DNA of 9,188 bases from an uncultured Candidatus Peregrinibacteria bacterium (lineage in GTDB: Bacteria > Patescibacteriota > Gracilibacteria > CAIRYL01), in assembly GCA_903882825.1 (NCBI GenBank), contig CAIRYL010000044.1:1-9188 (forward strand), written 5' to 3'. Under the pieces are notes generated by a model that was not told the origin of the DNA, made no database searches, and worked only from the letters and a program-made list of their open reading frames with translations. The translations under genes and the position numbers were made by a program. Shown piece after piece: positions 1 through 5,678 of this stretch. Each line of letters begins with the position of its first letter. Position 1 is the stretch's first letter.

Positions 1-129
1 ACCGATCCTCAAACTCCGTGCTATTCTCAGCGCAACTTCCTTTGAAACCGCCCCATATCTTGATATAATGTCTTTCGGAACGCCTAAGATTGACTCCTTC
101 GCCGCATTTGAGTACGCTGCTATGCCTAT
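1..129 (-). CDS. cinA: CinA C-terminal domain fragment (both ends missing)
   Basis: The minus strand is open across this stretch and encodes about 42 residues matching the C-terminal domain of CinA, the nicotinamide-nucleotide amidase / competence-damage-inducible family. Visible signatures in order are an AAYSNAAK segment (family form VVAYSNEAK), a LGVPKDII segment (family form LLGVPEEVL), and YGAVSKEVALRIARSLR (family form HGAVSEEVAREMAEGAR). The reading frame leaves the window at position 1 and loses homology around 124-141, where tyrS begins on the other strand. Base composition is near 48% G+C (61 of 126), with codons such as CGG, AGG, CTG and GCG, clearly unlike the neighbouring genes. 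The family match is by eye but consistent across the whole piece. No start or stop is present, so this is only a fragment. Confidence 0.82.
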   Translation of the reverse strand, partial: MGIAAYSNAAKESILGVPKDIISRYGAVSKEVALRIARSLRIG

Positions 130-141
130 GCGAAAATATTT
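124..141. other. Chimeric junction between cinA (-) and tyrS (+)
   Basis: Two housekeeping genes in opposite orientation meet inside their coding regions here. To the left, minus-strand homology to CinA runs up to about 124-126 and possibly a few codons further. To the right, plus-strand homology to TyrRS starts at the ATGCGAAAATATTTTGAG stretch (MRKYFE). Neither gene has its missing half nearby. The exact breakpoint cannot be set because the AT-rich AAAATATT stretch could belong to either side. Composition also changes here, from about 48% to about 40% G+C. An amplification or assembly chimera at a contig end is the simplest reading; a real inversion is the alternative. Confidence 0.7.
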
Positions 142-556
142 TGAGCTTCTCACAAATTTTACAGAATTAAAAATAGATGAAATTTTGGCGGGACACCCAA
201 GAGATGCAAAATTAATACTTTCGGAATGTATTACGGCAGATTTTTGTACGCCAGAAGAGGCACAAAATGCGCGAGCAGAATTTTTGGAGATTTTTTCAAA
301 GCGAGATGAAAATGCGATTCCAGAGGATGCTCCGTTAGTAATCATTCCATTTGGGAAATATACGGTTTTAGACTTGGCGATGAAATCTTCTTTTTTCCCT
401 TCACAGTCAGAAGCACGGCGTAAAATTGCGGAAGGTGCCGTAAAAATAAATGGCGAAAAATATGAAAATTTTGCAGAGATTTTAGAAATACATACAGATG
501 AAAAAGTATTTCAAATGGGAAAACGAAAATTTTGTAAAATAAGAGGGGAACAGTAA
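128..556 (+). CDS. tyrS: Tyrosyl-tRNA synthetase, C-terminal part (5'-truncated)
   Basis: TyrRS charges tRNA-Tyr in the cytoplasm and is essential. Visible here are the end of the anticodon-binding helical region (MRKYFELLTNF, then a HPRDAK motif matching the family NPRDAK/HPMEAK, and the EEAQNARAEFLEIF helix) and a C-terminal S4 RNA-binding domain covering roughly the last 65 residues (SQSEARRKIAEGAVKING, ending GKRKF.KI). The catalytic Rossmann domain with the HIGH and KMSKS signatures is absent. The plus frame happens to stay open upstream, with an ATG at 68, but the residues between 2 and 127 do not resemble TyrRS: the expected KMSKS loop and MSIPDEL segment are missing, and that DNA encodes CinA on the other strand. 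The ATG at 68 is therefore not a believable start. The gene ends in TAA, 17 bp before the next reading frame. Confidence 0.88.
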   Translation: MRKYFELLTNFTELKIDEILAGHPRDAKLILSECITADFCTPEEAQNARAEFLEIFSKRDENAIPEDAPLVIIPFGKYTVLDLAMKSSFFPSQSEARRKIAEGAVKINGEKYENFAEILEIHTDEKVFQMGKRKFCKIRGEQ

Positions 557-573
557 TACCAATACAGAAAACC

Positions 574-2268
574 TTGATAAAAACAAAGAAATATGAGAGA
601 ATAACGGGAACGTTTAAAAAAACATACCACGTGAAATTTTATTTTTACGAACGGCGAAACATTAAAAATATAGACTTATCATCTGGTATTACGTGTGCCC
701 AAAACCGCTCTAAAGAGGGGTGGAGTCCTGACCAAATAGCCCGACTTGAGGCAATGAAATTGGCAAGCGCAGAATCCCAACAGGCAAGAAATAATCTTCA
801 GCAAAGGGTAGACCAAAACCCTGAAAACACACCAAGTACTATTGAAGATATTGAAACGGAAAAAATAAAAAAATGGATGCAGGAAGTGAAAGGTATTTCA
901 AAAGAAGATTTTTCTACTGTAGAAACCATAAAAATACAAACCGCATTGTTTCGTTTAGGGGTGTATAAGGGTGAAATAAATGGACTTTGGGGTGAAAAAA
1001 CAGCAGATGGGAGAGCAAACCAACCATTTATTAATGCGCTAAAAACATTTCAACAAGATCATGGTATTGCAGGTGCAGATGGATATTTATTAACGGTAAA
1101 TCCAGTAAAAAAGGATGCTACTCTCCAAGCGATTATTGACGAATTGAATAAAATTTCAGCAGCAGAAGAAGAACCAGCTCCAGCACAACCAGTAGCACTA
1201 GCACCAGTAGCACAAACAGCAGGAACAGGAACAGGAGAACCAACAGGAACAGGAACAAGAGAACCAACAGGAACACCAGTACCAGCACCAAAACCAGCAG
1301 AATCAGCAGATACAAAAGGAGGATTAACACCAGAACCAGCTCCAGCACAACCAGTAGCACCAGCACTAGCACCAAAACCAATACCAGCACTAGTTCCACC
1401 AGTACCAGCACCAGAACTAGCACCAAGACCATTACCAACACCAGTAGAACTTTCTACAAATTCTGTATTAGATACTTATAATCCTGACACTTTGCGTACG
1501 CTTTTAAATTCTCCTAATACTGGAGATATTGCTAAAAAACAAGAACTTGCAAAAAATTTGGGGTATCCATCTTTGCAAGAAATTCAAGGGAAATATGGGA
1601 GTAAAGATCCAAAAGAGTGGGGAGAAGATAGAGGAGGGGTTATAAAGCATTTTGAGAGGATGGATAAAGGCGTACTCACCTTAGATATTTGTTCTTGTCA
1701 TCAAAAGAATTTAGATATTAATAATATCTTTAAAACTTTGGATTTTATTGAGCAAAATAAATTTCCTGCTATTTTGTTTATATCAGGAGATGCCCTGAAG
1801 ATTTCAGGAATAATACCAAGAATACAGGCTTTAGTAGATAATGGGAATGTTCAATTTGGTATACATGGATGGGAACATAAAGCATTTTCCGTGAAGTCGG
1901 GGAGACCAAAGCCGTATGATATTGTAGACACGACACAAAATATACCAGAACTGTATTGGGAAATTGTAAATAATGCCATTCTTTTACAACGTATTACCGG
2001 TAAAAAGCCCGTGTATTCACGGTCTCCTTCTTTATATATTGATGATATTTCGGCACAAATTTGTAGAGAACTGGGCTTGCCAGCAGTGGGAATGAAAGGG
2101 GATGAGTATAATGATGTGTATCACCCAAAAAGTAACACTTGGACACTTCCAATAATTCAACCAAATGACGGTGGCGATGTATATCTTGGTCATGCGAGAG
2201 ATCCGGAGATTCCTAAATTATTATCCAAACAAGGTCATTTTGGAGTTCCTTCAACTCCGTCTTCATAA
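574..2268 (+). CDS. Peptidoglycan-binding / NodB-type polysaccharide deacetylase fusion protein
   Basis: A 564-residue protein in three parts. Residues 115-170 resemble a PG_binding_1 domain (IQTALFRLGVYKGEINGLWG, then ALKTFQQDHGI..ADG). Residues 197-293 are a Pro/Ala/Thr/Gly linker without secondary-structure potential. Residues 365-555 resemble the NodB polysaccharide deacetylase fold: motif 1 TLD371, motif 2 H431-GWE-H435, motif 3 SR483SP, and a final LGH540. NodB enzymes remove acetyl groups from GlcNAc or MurNAc polymers, so a role in remodelling cell-wall or surface glycan is inferred. Two oddities stand out. The second Asp of the usual TFDD motif, a metal ligand, is Ile372. No signal peptide or membrane segment is visible in the basic N-terminus, although the domains imply export. 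The only near-consensus start in the open N-terminal region is TTG at 574 with no ribosome-binding site; ATG at 754 (residue 61) would still keep all domains. The start is uncertain, the domain calls are good. Confidence 0.75.
   Translation: MIKTKKYERITGTFKKTYHVKFYFYERRNIKNIDLSSGITCAQNRSKEGWSPDQIARLEAMKLASAESQQARNNLQQRVDQNPENTPSTIEDIETEKIKKWMQEVKGISKEDFSTVETIKIQTALFRLGVYKGEINGLWGEKTADGRANQPFINALKTFQQDHGIAGADGYLLTVNPVKKDATLQAIIDELNKISAAEEEPAPAQPVALAPVAQTAGTGTGEPTGTGTREPTGTPVPAPKPAESADTKGGLTPEPAPAQPVAPALAPKPIPALVPPVPAPELAPRPLPTPVELSTNSVLDTYNPDTLRTLLNSPNTGDIAKKQELAKNLGYPSLQEIQGKYGSKDPKEWGEDRGGVIKHFERMDKGVLTLDICSCHQKNLDINNIFKTLDFIEQNKFPAILFISGDALKISGIIPRIQALVDNGNVQFGIHGWEHKAFSVKSGRPKPYDIVDTTQNIPELYWEIVNNAILLQRITGKKPVYSRSPSLYIDDISAQICRELGLPAVGMKGDEYNDVYHPKSNTWTLPIIQPNDGGDVYLGHARDPEIPKLLSKQGHFGVPSTPSS
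1170..1360 (+). repeat. 29-bp direct repeat within the linker (1170-1198 and 1332-1360)
   Basis: The two copies are identical over 29 bp and lie 162 bp (54 codons) apart, so both encode EPAPAQPVA in the same frame. The exact match at DNA level, including the rare non-A codon GCT, indicates duplication of the linker segment rather than convergent Pro/Ala content. Recombination between the copies would delete 54 residues without breaking the frame. Confidence 0.85.
1171..1449 (+). repeat. Low-complexity linker coded almost only by NNA codons
   Basis: These 93 codons encode the Pro/Ala/Thr/Gly/Val linker of the deacetylase. In 89 of them the third base is A; the exceptions are two GCT, one GAT and one GTT. 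The plus strand is therefore nearly free of T, and the minus strand carries a fortuitous 102-codon Leu/Val open frame (1133-1441) that should not be taken as a gene. The flanking domains of the same gene use mixed third bases. Confidence 0.9.
1222..1275 (+). repeat. 24-bp tandem repeat, about 2.25 copies
   Basis: Two adjacent 24-bp units (1222-1245 and 1246-1269) differ at one base and are followed by the first six bases of a third. They are in frame (8 codons per unit) and encode a GTGTGEPT-like repeat in the linker. Such in-frame tandem arrays commonly change copy number by slippage, so linker length may vary between strains. Confidence 0.85.
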
Positions 2269-2292
2269 AATAAAAAAGTATACATATTTTTT
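2242..2292. terminator. Weak convergent 3'-end structures
   Basis: Two inverted repeats lie where the plus-strand deacetylase and the minus-strand EAL gene converge. GGAGTT (2242-2247) and AACTCC (2253-2258) form a 6-bp stem with a 5-base loop inside the last codons of the deacetylase. Downstream, A6 (2272-2277) and T6 (2287-2292) flank a GTATAC core. Neither is a textbook intrinsic terminator: the first lacks a T-run directly after it, and the second has almost no G-C pairs. They may still act together as a bidirectional 3' end. This is a weak call. Confidence 0.25.
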
Positions 2293-2308
2293 CTCTCATT
2301 TTACCATT

Positions 2309-3778
2309 TTATCCCGTTGTTGTTTCTTCTGGTGCTTTTCTTGGTTTTACGGCAAGTAGAGGTGTACCTTTTATTGCTGCAAAATCTTCTAAAGAAACGG
2401 CTTTTTTAAACGCCCATCCCTGAAAAGTAAGGTTCGGGTACGGTCTTGTGTCACCTTCTTTTCGAGGATTCTCTTTTTTCCATTGTTCAAAAGCGTTTAG
2501 ATATGCATGTACTTCCGCTTCGTCTTCTACTGCTTCTGCGCAAATATTAAAACCATTTTCGTCCGCGAGTGAAAAATATTTTTTTAAAGTATCAGGCTCG
2601 TTTTTGTATTTTTTATCTATTTTTAAACTAACAAGAGTTTCAGGATTCGCTGTTTGAACTTCTTTCAGCATCTGAATATGATCTCCTTGTTTGTCGGTTG
2701 TTTTATAATCGTCAATTGCAAAATTACAGCCTATTTTTGCCAATGCATTTAAATTAGTTTGGATTGATTCTTTCTTTTCTTCAGTAATATGAAGATGTTC
2801 CACAATTTCAATTTTTAAATTTTTTGGTTTAACATCTTGATCTTTACACTCCTTTACAATATTTTGTGCAAATGTTGAGTCTTCTAAATCATATTGGGTA
2901 GTATTTAATGCAACCGGTATATTGGGATTGGCTTTGGCGAATGCAATAATTTTTTGTAATAAAAATTTTTGAAACTCCGCATTTTTTTTCAGTGATTCTA
3001 TAATTTTTAACACTACTTCTGGTGATTTTTTACCAACATTTTGTACACCATCTCCTTCTTCTCCTTCCAAAATAAATCGGAGTAATGCTTCCACACTTAC
3101 TATTTCCCCAATTATATCTCCATTGTCATCTACTGTTACCTCACATTGAGGCTGATACTCTATTTCAAATCCTTTCCATCCTTTCTCTATAGCCTCTCGT
3201 ATTTGGTGTGGAAATACAATTAGGCTCATAATGGCTTCTGCAAAAGTTTTTTGTTTTGGATCGGTATTCATGCTTATAGGGAGGTGTTCAAAAGTTTTTT
3301 CTAAAATGGCATCTAACTGTTGAGCCCCACAACCTCCAGCACAAACCTCGCAACTCGGAGTATTGGTACACAAATCCTCAGGGAGTTCAAATATTCCCGC
3401 GCTTATATCTTCTAAATTTATTTCGCTTCCAGCTATTTCTTGAAGCTTTGCATGAATAGTATTAATAATTGTACGGATATGAGGATTTTGAGTTTCTGCG
3501 TTACTGTCTTCTGATTCTTGTATCACAAATATAACCGTATTTTTATGCGTAAAAATATTAATTGAACTGTCACTAAATACAGCCTCTAATGAGCTTCTAA
3601 CATTGGTCTTAATAGCCTTCACAGCGTTAGGTTCCATCTCAATAGCCTCAGGCTTCTGCACCTTAATGGCGACCGCTATTCCCTTCTGGCCTTTTAATAA
3701 AGCTAACGGGTCAGTTGAAAGTGTTGTCGTGTTCAAGTTTTTAAAAAAAATTATATTTTTTCTATTTCCGCAATACAT
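2309..3778 (-). CDS. EAL-domain protein with degenerate GGDEF-like N-terminus and Cys cluster
   Basis: A 489-residue, apparently cytoplasmic protein with no membrane segments. Residues 203-470 are an EAL domain, the fold of cyclic-di-GMP phosphodiesterases. Residues matching the usual catalytic set are present: E230 (VEALLR), N292 (ALNTT), E327 (EIVE), D356-D357 (AIDD), K386 (LKID), E418 (AEAVE) and Q453 (FQGWAF). Loop 6, normally DFGTGYSSL, is replaced by a diverged Lys/Gln-rich sequence, so activity is plausible but unproven. Residues 30-135 look like a worn GGDEF fold (GIAVAIKV at the start, DISAGIF matching the SiGIA strand) without the GGDEF signature itself. Directly after it come C137, C143, C146 and C150 (spacing C-x5-C-x2-C-x3-C), a possible metal or redox site. 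The start overlaps the upstream methyltransferase gene by 28 bp, which suggests coupled translation; TTG at 3736 is an alternative start. Ends in TAA. Confidence 0.8.
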   Translation of the reverse strand: MYCGNRKNIIFFKNLNTTTLSTDPLALLKGQKGIAVAIKVQKPEAIEMEPNAVKAIKTNVRSSLEAVFSDSSINIFTHKNTVIFVIQESEDSNAETQNPHIRTIINTIHAKLQEIAGSEINLEDISAGIFELPEDLCTNTPSCEVCAGGCGAQQLDAILEKTFEHLPISMNTDPKQKTFAEAIMSLIVFPHQIREAIEKGWKGFEIEYQPQCEVTVDDNGDIIGEIVSVEALLRFILEGEEGDGVQNVGKKSPEVVLKIIESLKKNAEFQKFLLQKIIAFAKANPNIPVALNTTQYDLEDSTFAQNIVKECKDQDVKPKNLKIEIVEHLHITEEKKESIQTNLNALAKIGCNFAIDDYKTTDKQGDHIQMLKEVQTANPETLVSLKIDKKYKNEPDTLKKYFSLADENGFNICAEAVEDEAEVHAYLNAFEQWKKENPRKEGDTRPYPNLTFQGWAFKKAVSLEDFAAIKGTPLLAVKPRKAPEETTTG

Positions 3779-5175
3779 TCTATGTGTGGTGTATGCGGGA
3801 ACATATCTACTGGTTTAATTTTTTTCGTTTTCCAACCATTTTCCTGCAAAAATGCCATATCTCGCGCTAAAGTAGGCGGATTACACGAAATATATATTAT
3901 TTTTGACGTTTGTATATTTTTAGCAATATATTCTAACGCTTTTGGGTGCAATCCTGTGCGAGGTGGATCAATAATAACCATATCGAGTTCTGGAATTTGT
4001 GAATTTGCAAACAGTTCTGGGAGTATGGTTTCTACTTTTCCCACAAAAAATTCTGCATGTTGAATTCCATTTCTTTCGGCGTTTTTTTTTGCCATGGATA
4101 CTGCATCTTCTCCCATTTCTATTCCTATTATTTTTTTTGCTTTTCTCGAAAGAAAAATTCCAATGGAACCAGTTCCACAAAATAAATCGAGTATTGTTTC
4201 TCCTCCTTTTAAATCTGCCATTTCTTGAATGCTTTTATACAAAATTTCGGCTCCGGTAGTATTGGTTTGAAAAAATGAAAATGGTGAAATTTCAAATTCT
4301 ATTCCATCTAAAGTTTCGGTAATGGTGTCTTTTCCCCATAAAATATTTGTTTTTGGATCCACAATCGCATCACTTCTGCCGGTATGTACGGTTTGCAATA
4401 TTCCAGAAATACAAAATCCACTGTGCTGAAGAACGCTCAGAATCGGTTTCCAAAAGTTTTTTGGTTTTTCGGAAAATACCACAAAATTCATCATTATTTC
4501 ACCAGTTTTTTTTGATTCCCGAAAAATAACACCACGCCAAAATCCTGTAAAAATTTTAGGATTCCACGGTGCTTCGCCTGAATTTTTCATGAGTTCTTCT
4601 GCGATGCTTCTGAGAGTGTTTACCGCCTCAGAGGCAATGAGTGCGTCTGAAACACGGTGTACGGTTGCCCAATTTCCTTCTGGATGAAATCCTAAAGCAA
4701 ATCCTTCATCATGAAAAATACGCTCTCCGGTGGGAGTATCTTCTCTCCACATTTTTTCATATCCGCACGAAAATTCCATTTTATTGCGGTATCGAAATAT
4801 TTCTGGAGAAGCAAGAATCGGCAATATTTCTGTTTCTGGAAATTTTCTAAAAATTTCTTCTACTTGTCCTAATTTTATTTGTAATTGGGCTGTATATGAT
4901 AATGGTTGATATTTACATCCAGGACAGGGTTCGTATGCACTGGTTTCTTCTAGAGGCGATGGGGAAAATATACCTATTATTTTCCCTTCCGCATAATTTT
5001 TTTTAAGTTTGGTAATACGGAATCGTATTTTTTGTCCTGGGAATCCTCCTGGTATAAAAACTACAAATTCGTCAGGGCATTCTTCACTTTTCCATTTTAA
5101 CATTCCCAGTCCTCCAAAAACTATTTTTTCAATTACCCCAATATAATCAATATTTTTCTGTAGTGGAAAAGCCAT
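3751..5175 (-). CDS. rlmD: 23S rRNA (uracil-5-)-methyltransferase, RlmD/TrmA family
   Basis: SAM-dependent enzyme that methylates C5 of a uridine in structured RNA. The 474 residues show an N-terminal TRAM domain (about 10-68), a central region, and a C-terminal Rossmann methyltransferase domain. Visible motifs are FFQTN (Q303), the SAM-binding LDLFCGTG (D330), DPPRTG (D403), the catalytic nucleophile C431 in YISCNP, and the general base E466 in HIE near the end. The TRAM domain favours RlmD or RlmCD (23S rRNA) over TrmA (tRNA), but the exact uridine cannot be read from sequence. In the iron-sulfur region only C84-PG-C87 is obvious. The Cys expected six residues earlier is Thr78, and the fourth ligand position appears to be Asp177, so a canonical 4Fe-4S cluster is doubtful. 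The ATG at 5175 has no Shine-Dalgarno. The symbol is a best guess within the family. Confidence 0.88.
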   Translation of the reverse strand: MAFPLQKNIDYIGVIEKIVFGGLGMLKWKSEECPDEFVVFIPGGFPGQKIRFRITKLKKNYAEGKIIGIFSPSPLEETSAYEPCPGCKYQPLSYTAQLQIKLGQVEEIFRKFPETEILPILASPEIFRYRNKMEFSCGYEKMWREDTPTGERIFHDEGFALGFHPEGNWATVHRVSDALIASEAVNTLRSIAEELMKNSGEAPWNPKIFTGFWRGVIFRESKKTGEIMMNFVVFSEKPKNFWKPILSVLQHSGFCISGILQTVHTGRSDAIVDPKTNILWGKDTITETLDGIEFEISPFSFFQTNTTGAEILYKSIQEMADLKGGETILDLFCGTGSIGIFLSRKAKKIIGIEMGEDAVSMAKKNAERNGIQHAEFFVGKVETILPELFANSQIPELDMVIIDPPRTGLHPKALEYIAKNIQTSKIIYISCNPPTLARDMAFLQENGWKTKKIKPVDMFPHTPHIECIAEIEKI

Positions 5176-5185
5176 TAGAAAGGGT

Positions 5186-5240
5186 AAAAGTGAGAAATTT
5201 TTTTAATCTTTAAAACATACTCACTTTTTAACAAGTGAAC
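5186..5240. promoter_or_regulatory. Three-arm overlapping inverted repeats between rpmA and rlmD
   Basis: AAAAGTGAG (5186-5194) is a perfect 9-bp complement of CTCACTTTT (5220-5228) across a 25-base loop. Part of the second arm, TCACTT (5221-5226), also pairs with AAGTGA (5233-5238) across a 6-base loop. The middle arm can pair with only one partner at a time. On the minus strand this lies after the rpmA stop and just before the rlmD start. The short hairpin is followed by TATGTTTT and could end the rpmA message, while the long one would hide the sequence just ahead of the rlmD ATG. It could equally be a protein-binding site. No known riboswitch class is recognised. Confidence 0.4.
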
Positions 5241-5282
5241 ATTCATAATAACTTTAGAAATTTAAAAGAATCGCAATACGTC

Positions 5283-5561
5283 TTATTCTACAATAACTTT
5301 TACAAAAGTATCTTTATATACGCGTCCATTAAACTTTATCTGCTTTTTTTGATAAAACTCTACTCTTCCAGGAGAGGTTGCAAAAAGTGTAAAATCTACT
5401 CCAGTTTGAACGTTTTCTCCTGCAAAATATTTATTTCCACGTTGTCTTAAAATAATGTTTCCAGCGTTTACCGCTTGCCCACCGTATTTTTTAACGCCGA
5501 GTCGTTTCGCATTGGAATCTCTTCCGTTAGAGGTTGAACCACCTGCCTTTTTATGAGCCAT
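5283..5561 (-). CDS. rpmA: 50S ribosomal protein bL27
   Basis: A 92-residue large-subunit protein whose flexible N-terminus reaches towards the peptidyl-transferase centre. The family signature is intact: MAHKKAGGST at the N-terminus, GRDSNAKRLGVKKYGGQAV, then NIILRQRG and the FATSPGRVEFY core strand. There is no cleavable N-terminal extension of the Firmicutes kind, so the Met-Ala-His start is firm. The usual partner rplU (bL21), which normally precedes rpmA, is not next to it; ispH occupies that position. The gene instead has its own strong promoter 24 bp upstream. No Shine-Dalgarno precedes the ATG. Ends in TAA. Confidence 0.97.
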   Translation of the reverse strand: MAHKKAGGSTSNGRDSNAKRLGVKKYGGQAVNAGNIILRQRGNKYFAGENVQTGVDFTLFATSPGRVEFYQKKQIKFNGRVYKDTFVKVIVE

Positions 5562-5584
5562 ATATTCTGAAAAATAGCCAAAAA

Positions 5585-5614
5585 ATTCTACTCAAAAAAG
5601 CTCATCACTGTCAA
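5585..5614 (-). promoter_or_regulatory. Sigma-70-type promoter of rpmA
   Basis: On the minus strand TTGACA (5609-5614, a perfect -35) is followed after 18 bp by TAGAAT (5585-5590, five of six for -10). Transcription would start near 5578, leaving a leader of about 17 nucleotides before the rpmA ATG. This is the best promoter in the window and explains expression of rpmA separately from ispH. Confidence 0.75.
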
Positions 5615-5678
5615 GTTTTGTTATATGTACGTATTTATTTTTTTTTGTAAAATCATATTTTAAAATATTTTGTAATAT

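Noticed and set aside
68..127. N-terminal extension of TyrRS starting at ATG 68
   Set aside because: The residues do not resemble TyrRS, and the same DNA encodes CinA on the minus strand; the open plus frame is accidental.
1133..1441. Minus-strand 102-codon Leu/Val-rich frame, possible membrane protein
   Set aside because: It is the antisense of the Pro/Ala linker, kept open by the repetitive codon pattern; the plus-strand gene has recognisable domains on both sides.
3999..4259. Plus-strand Leu/Phe-rich frame suggestive of a membrane protein
   Set aside because: Antisense of the methyltransferase SAM-binding region, which is well conserved on the minus strand.
5640..5678. AT-rich palindrome around ATATTTTAAAATAT after ispH
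   Set aside because: Pure A/T self-complementarity is expected by chance in this composition, and no T-run follows it on the minus strand.
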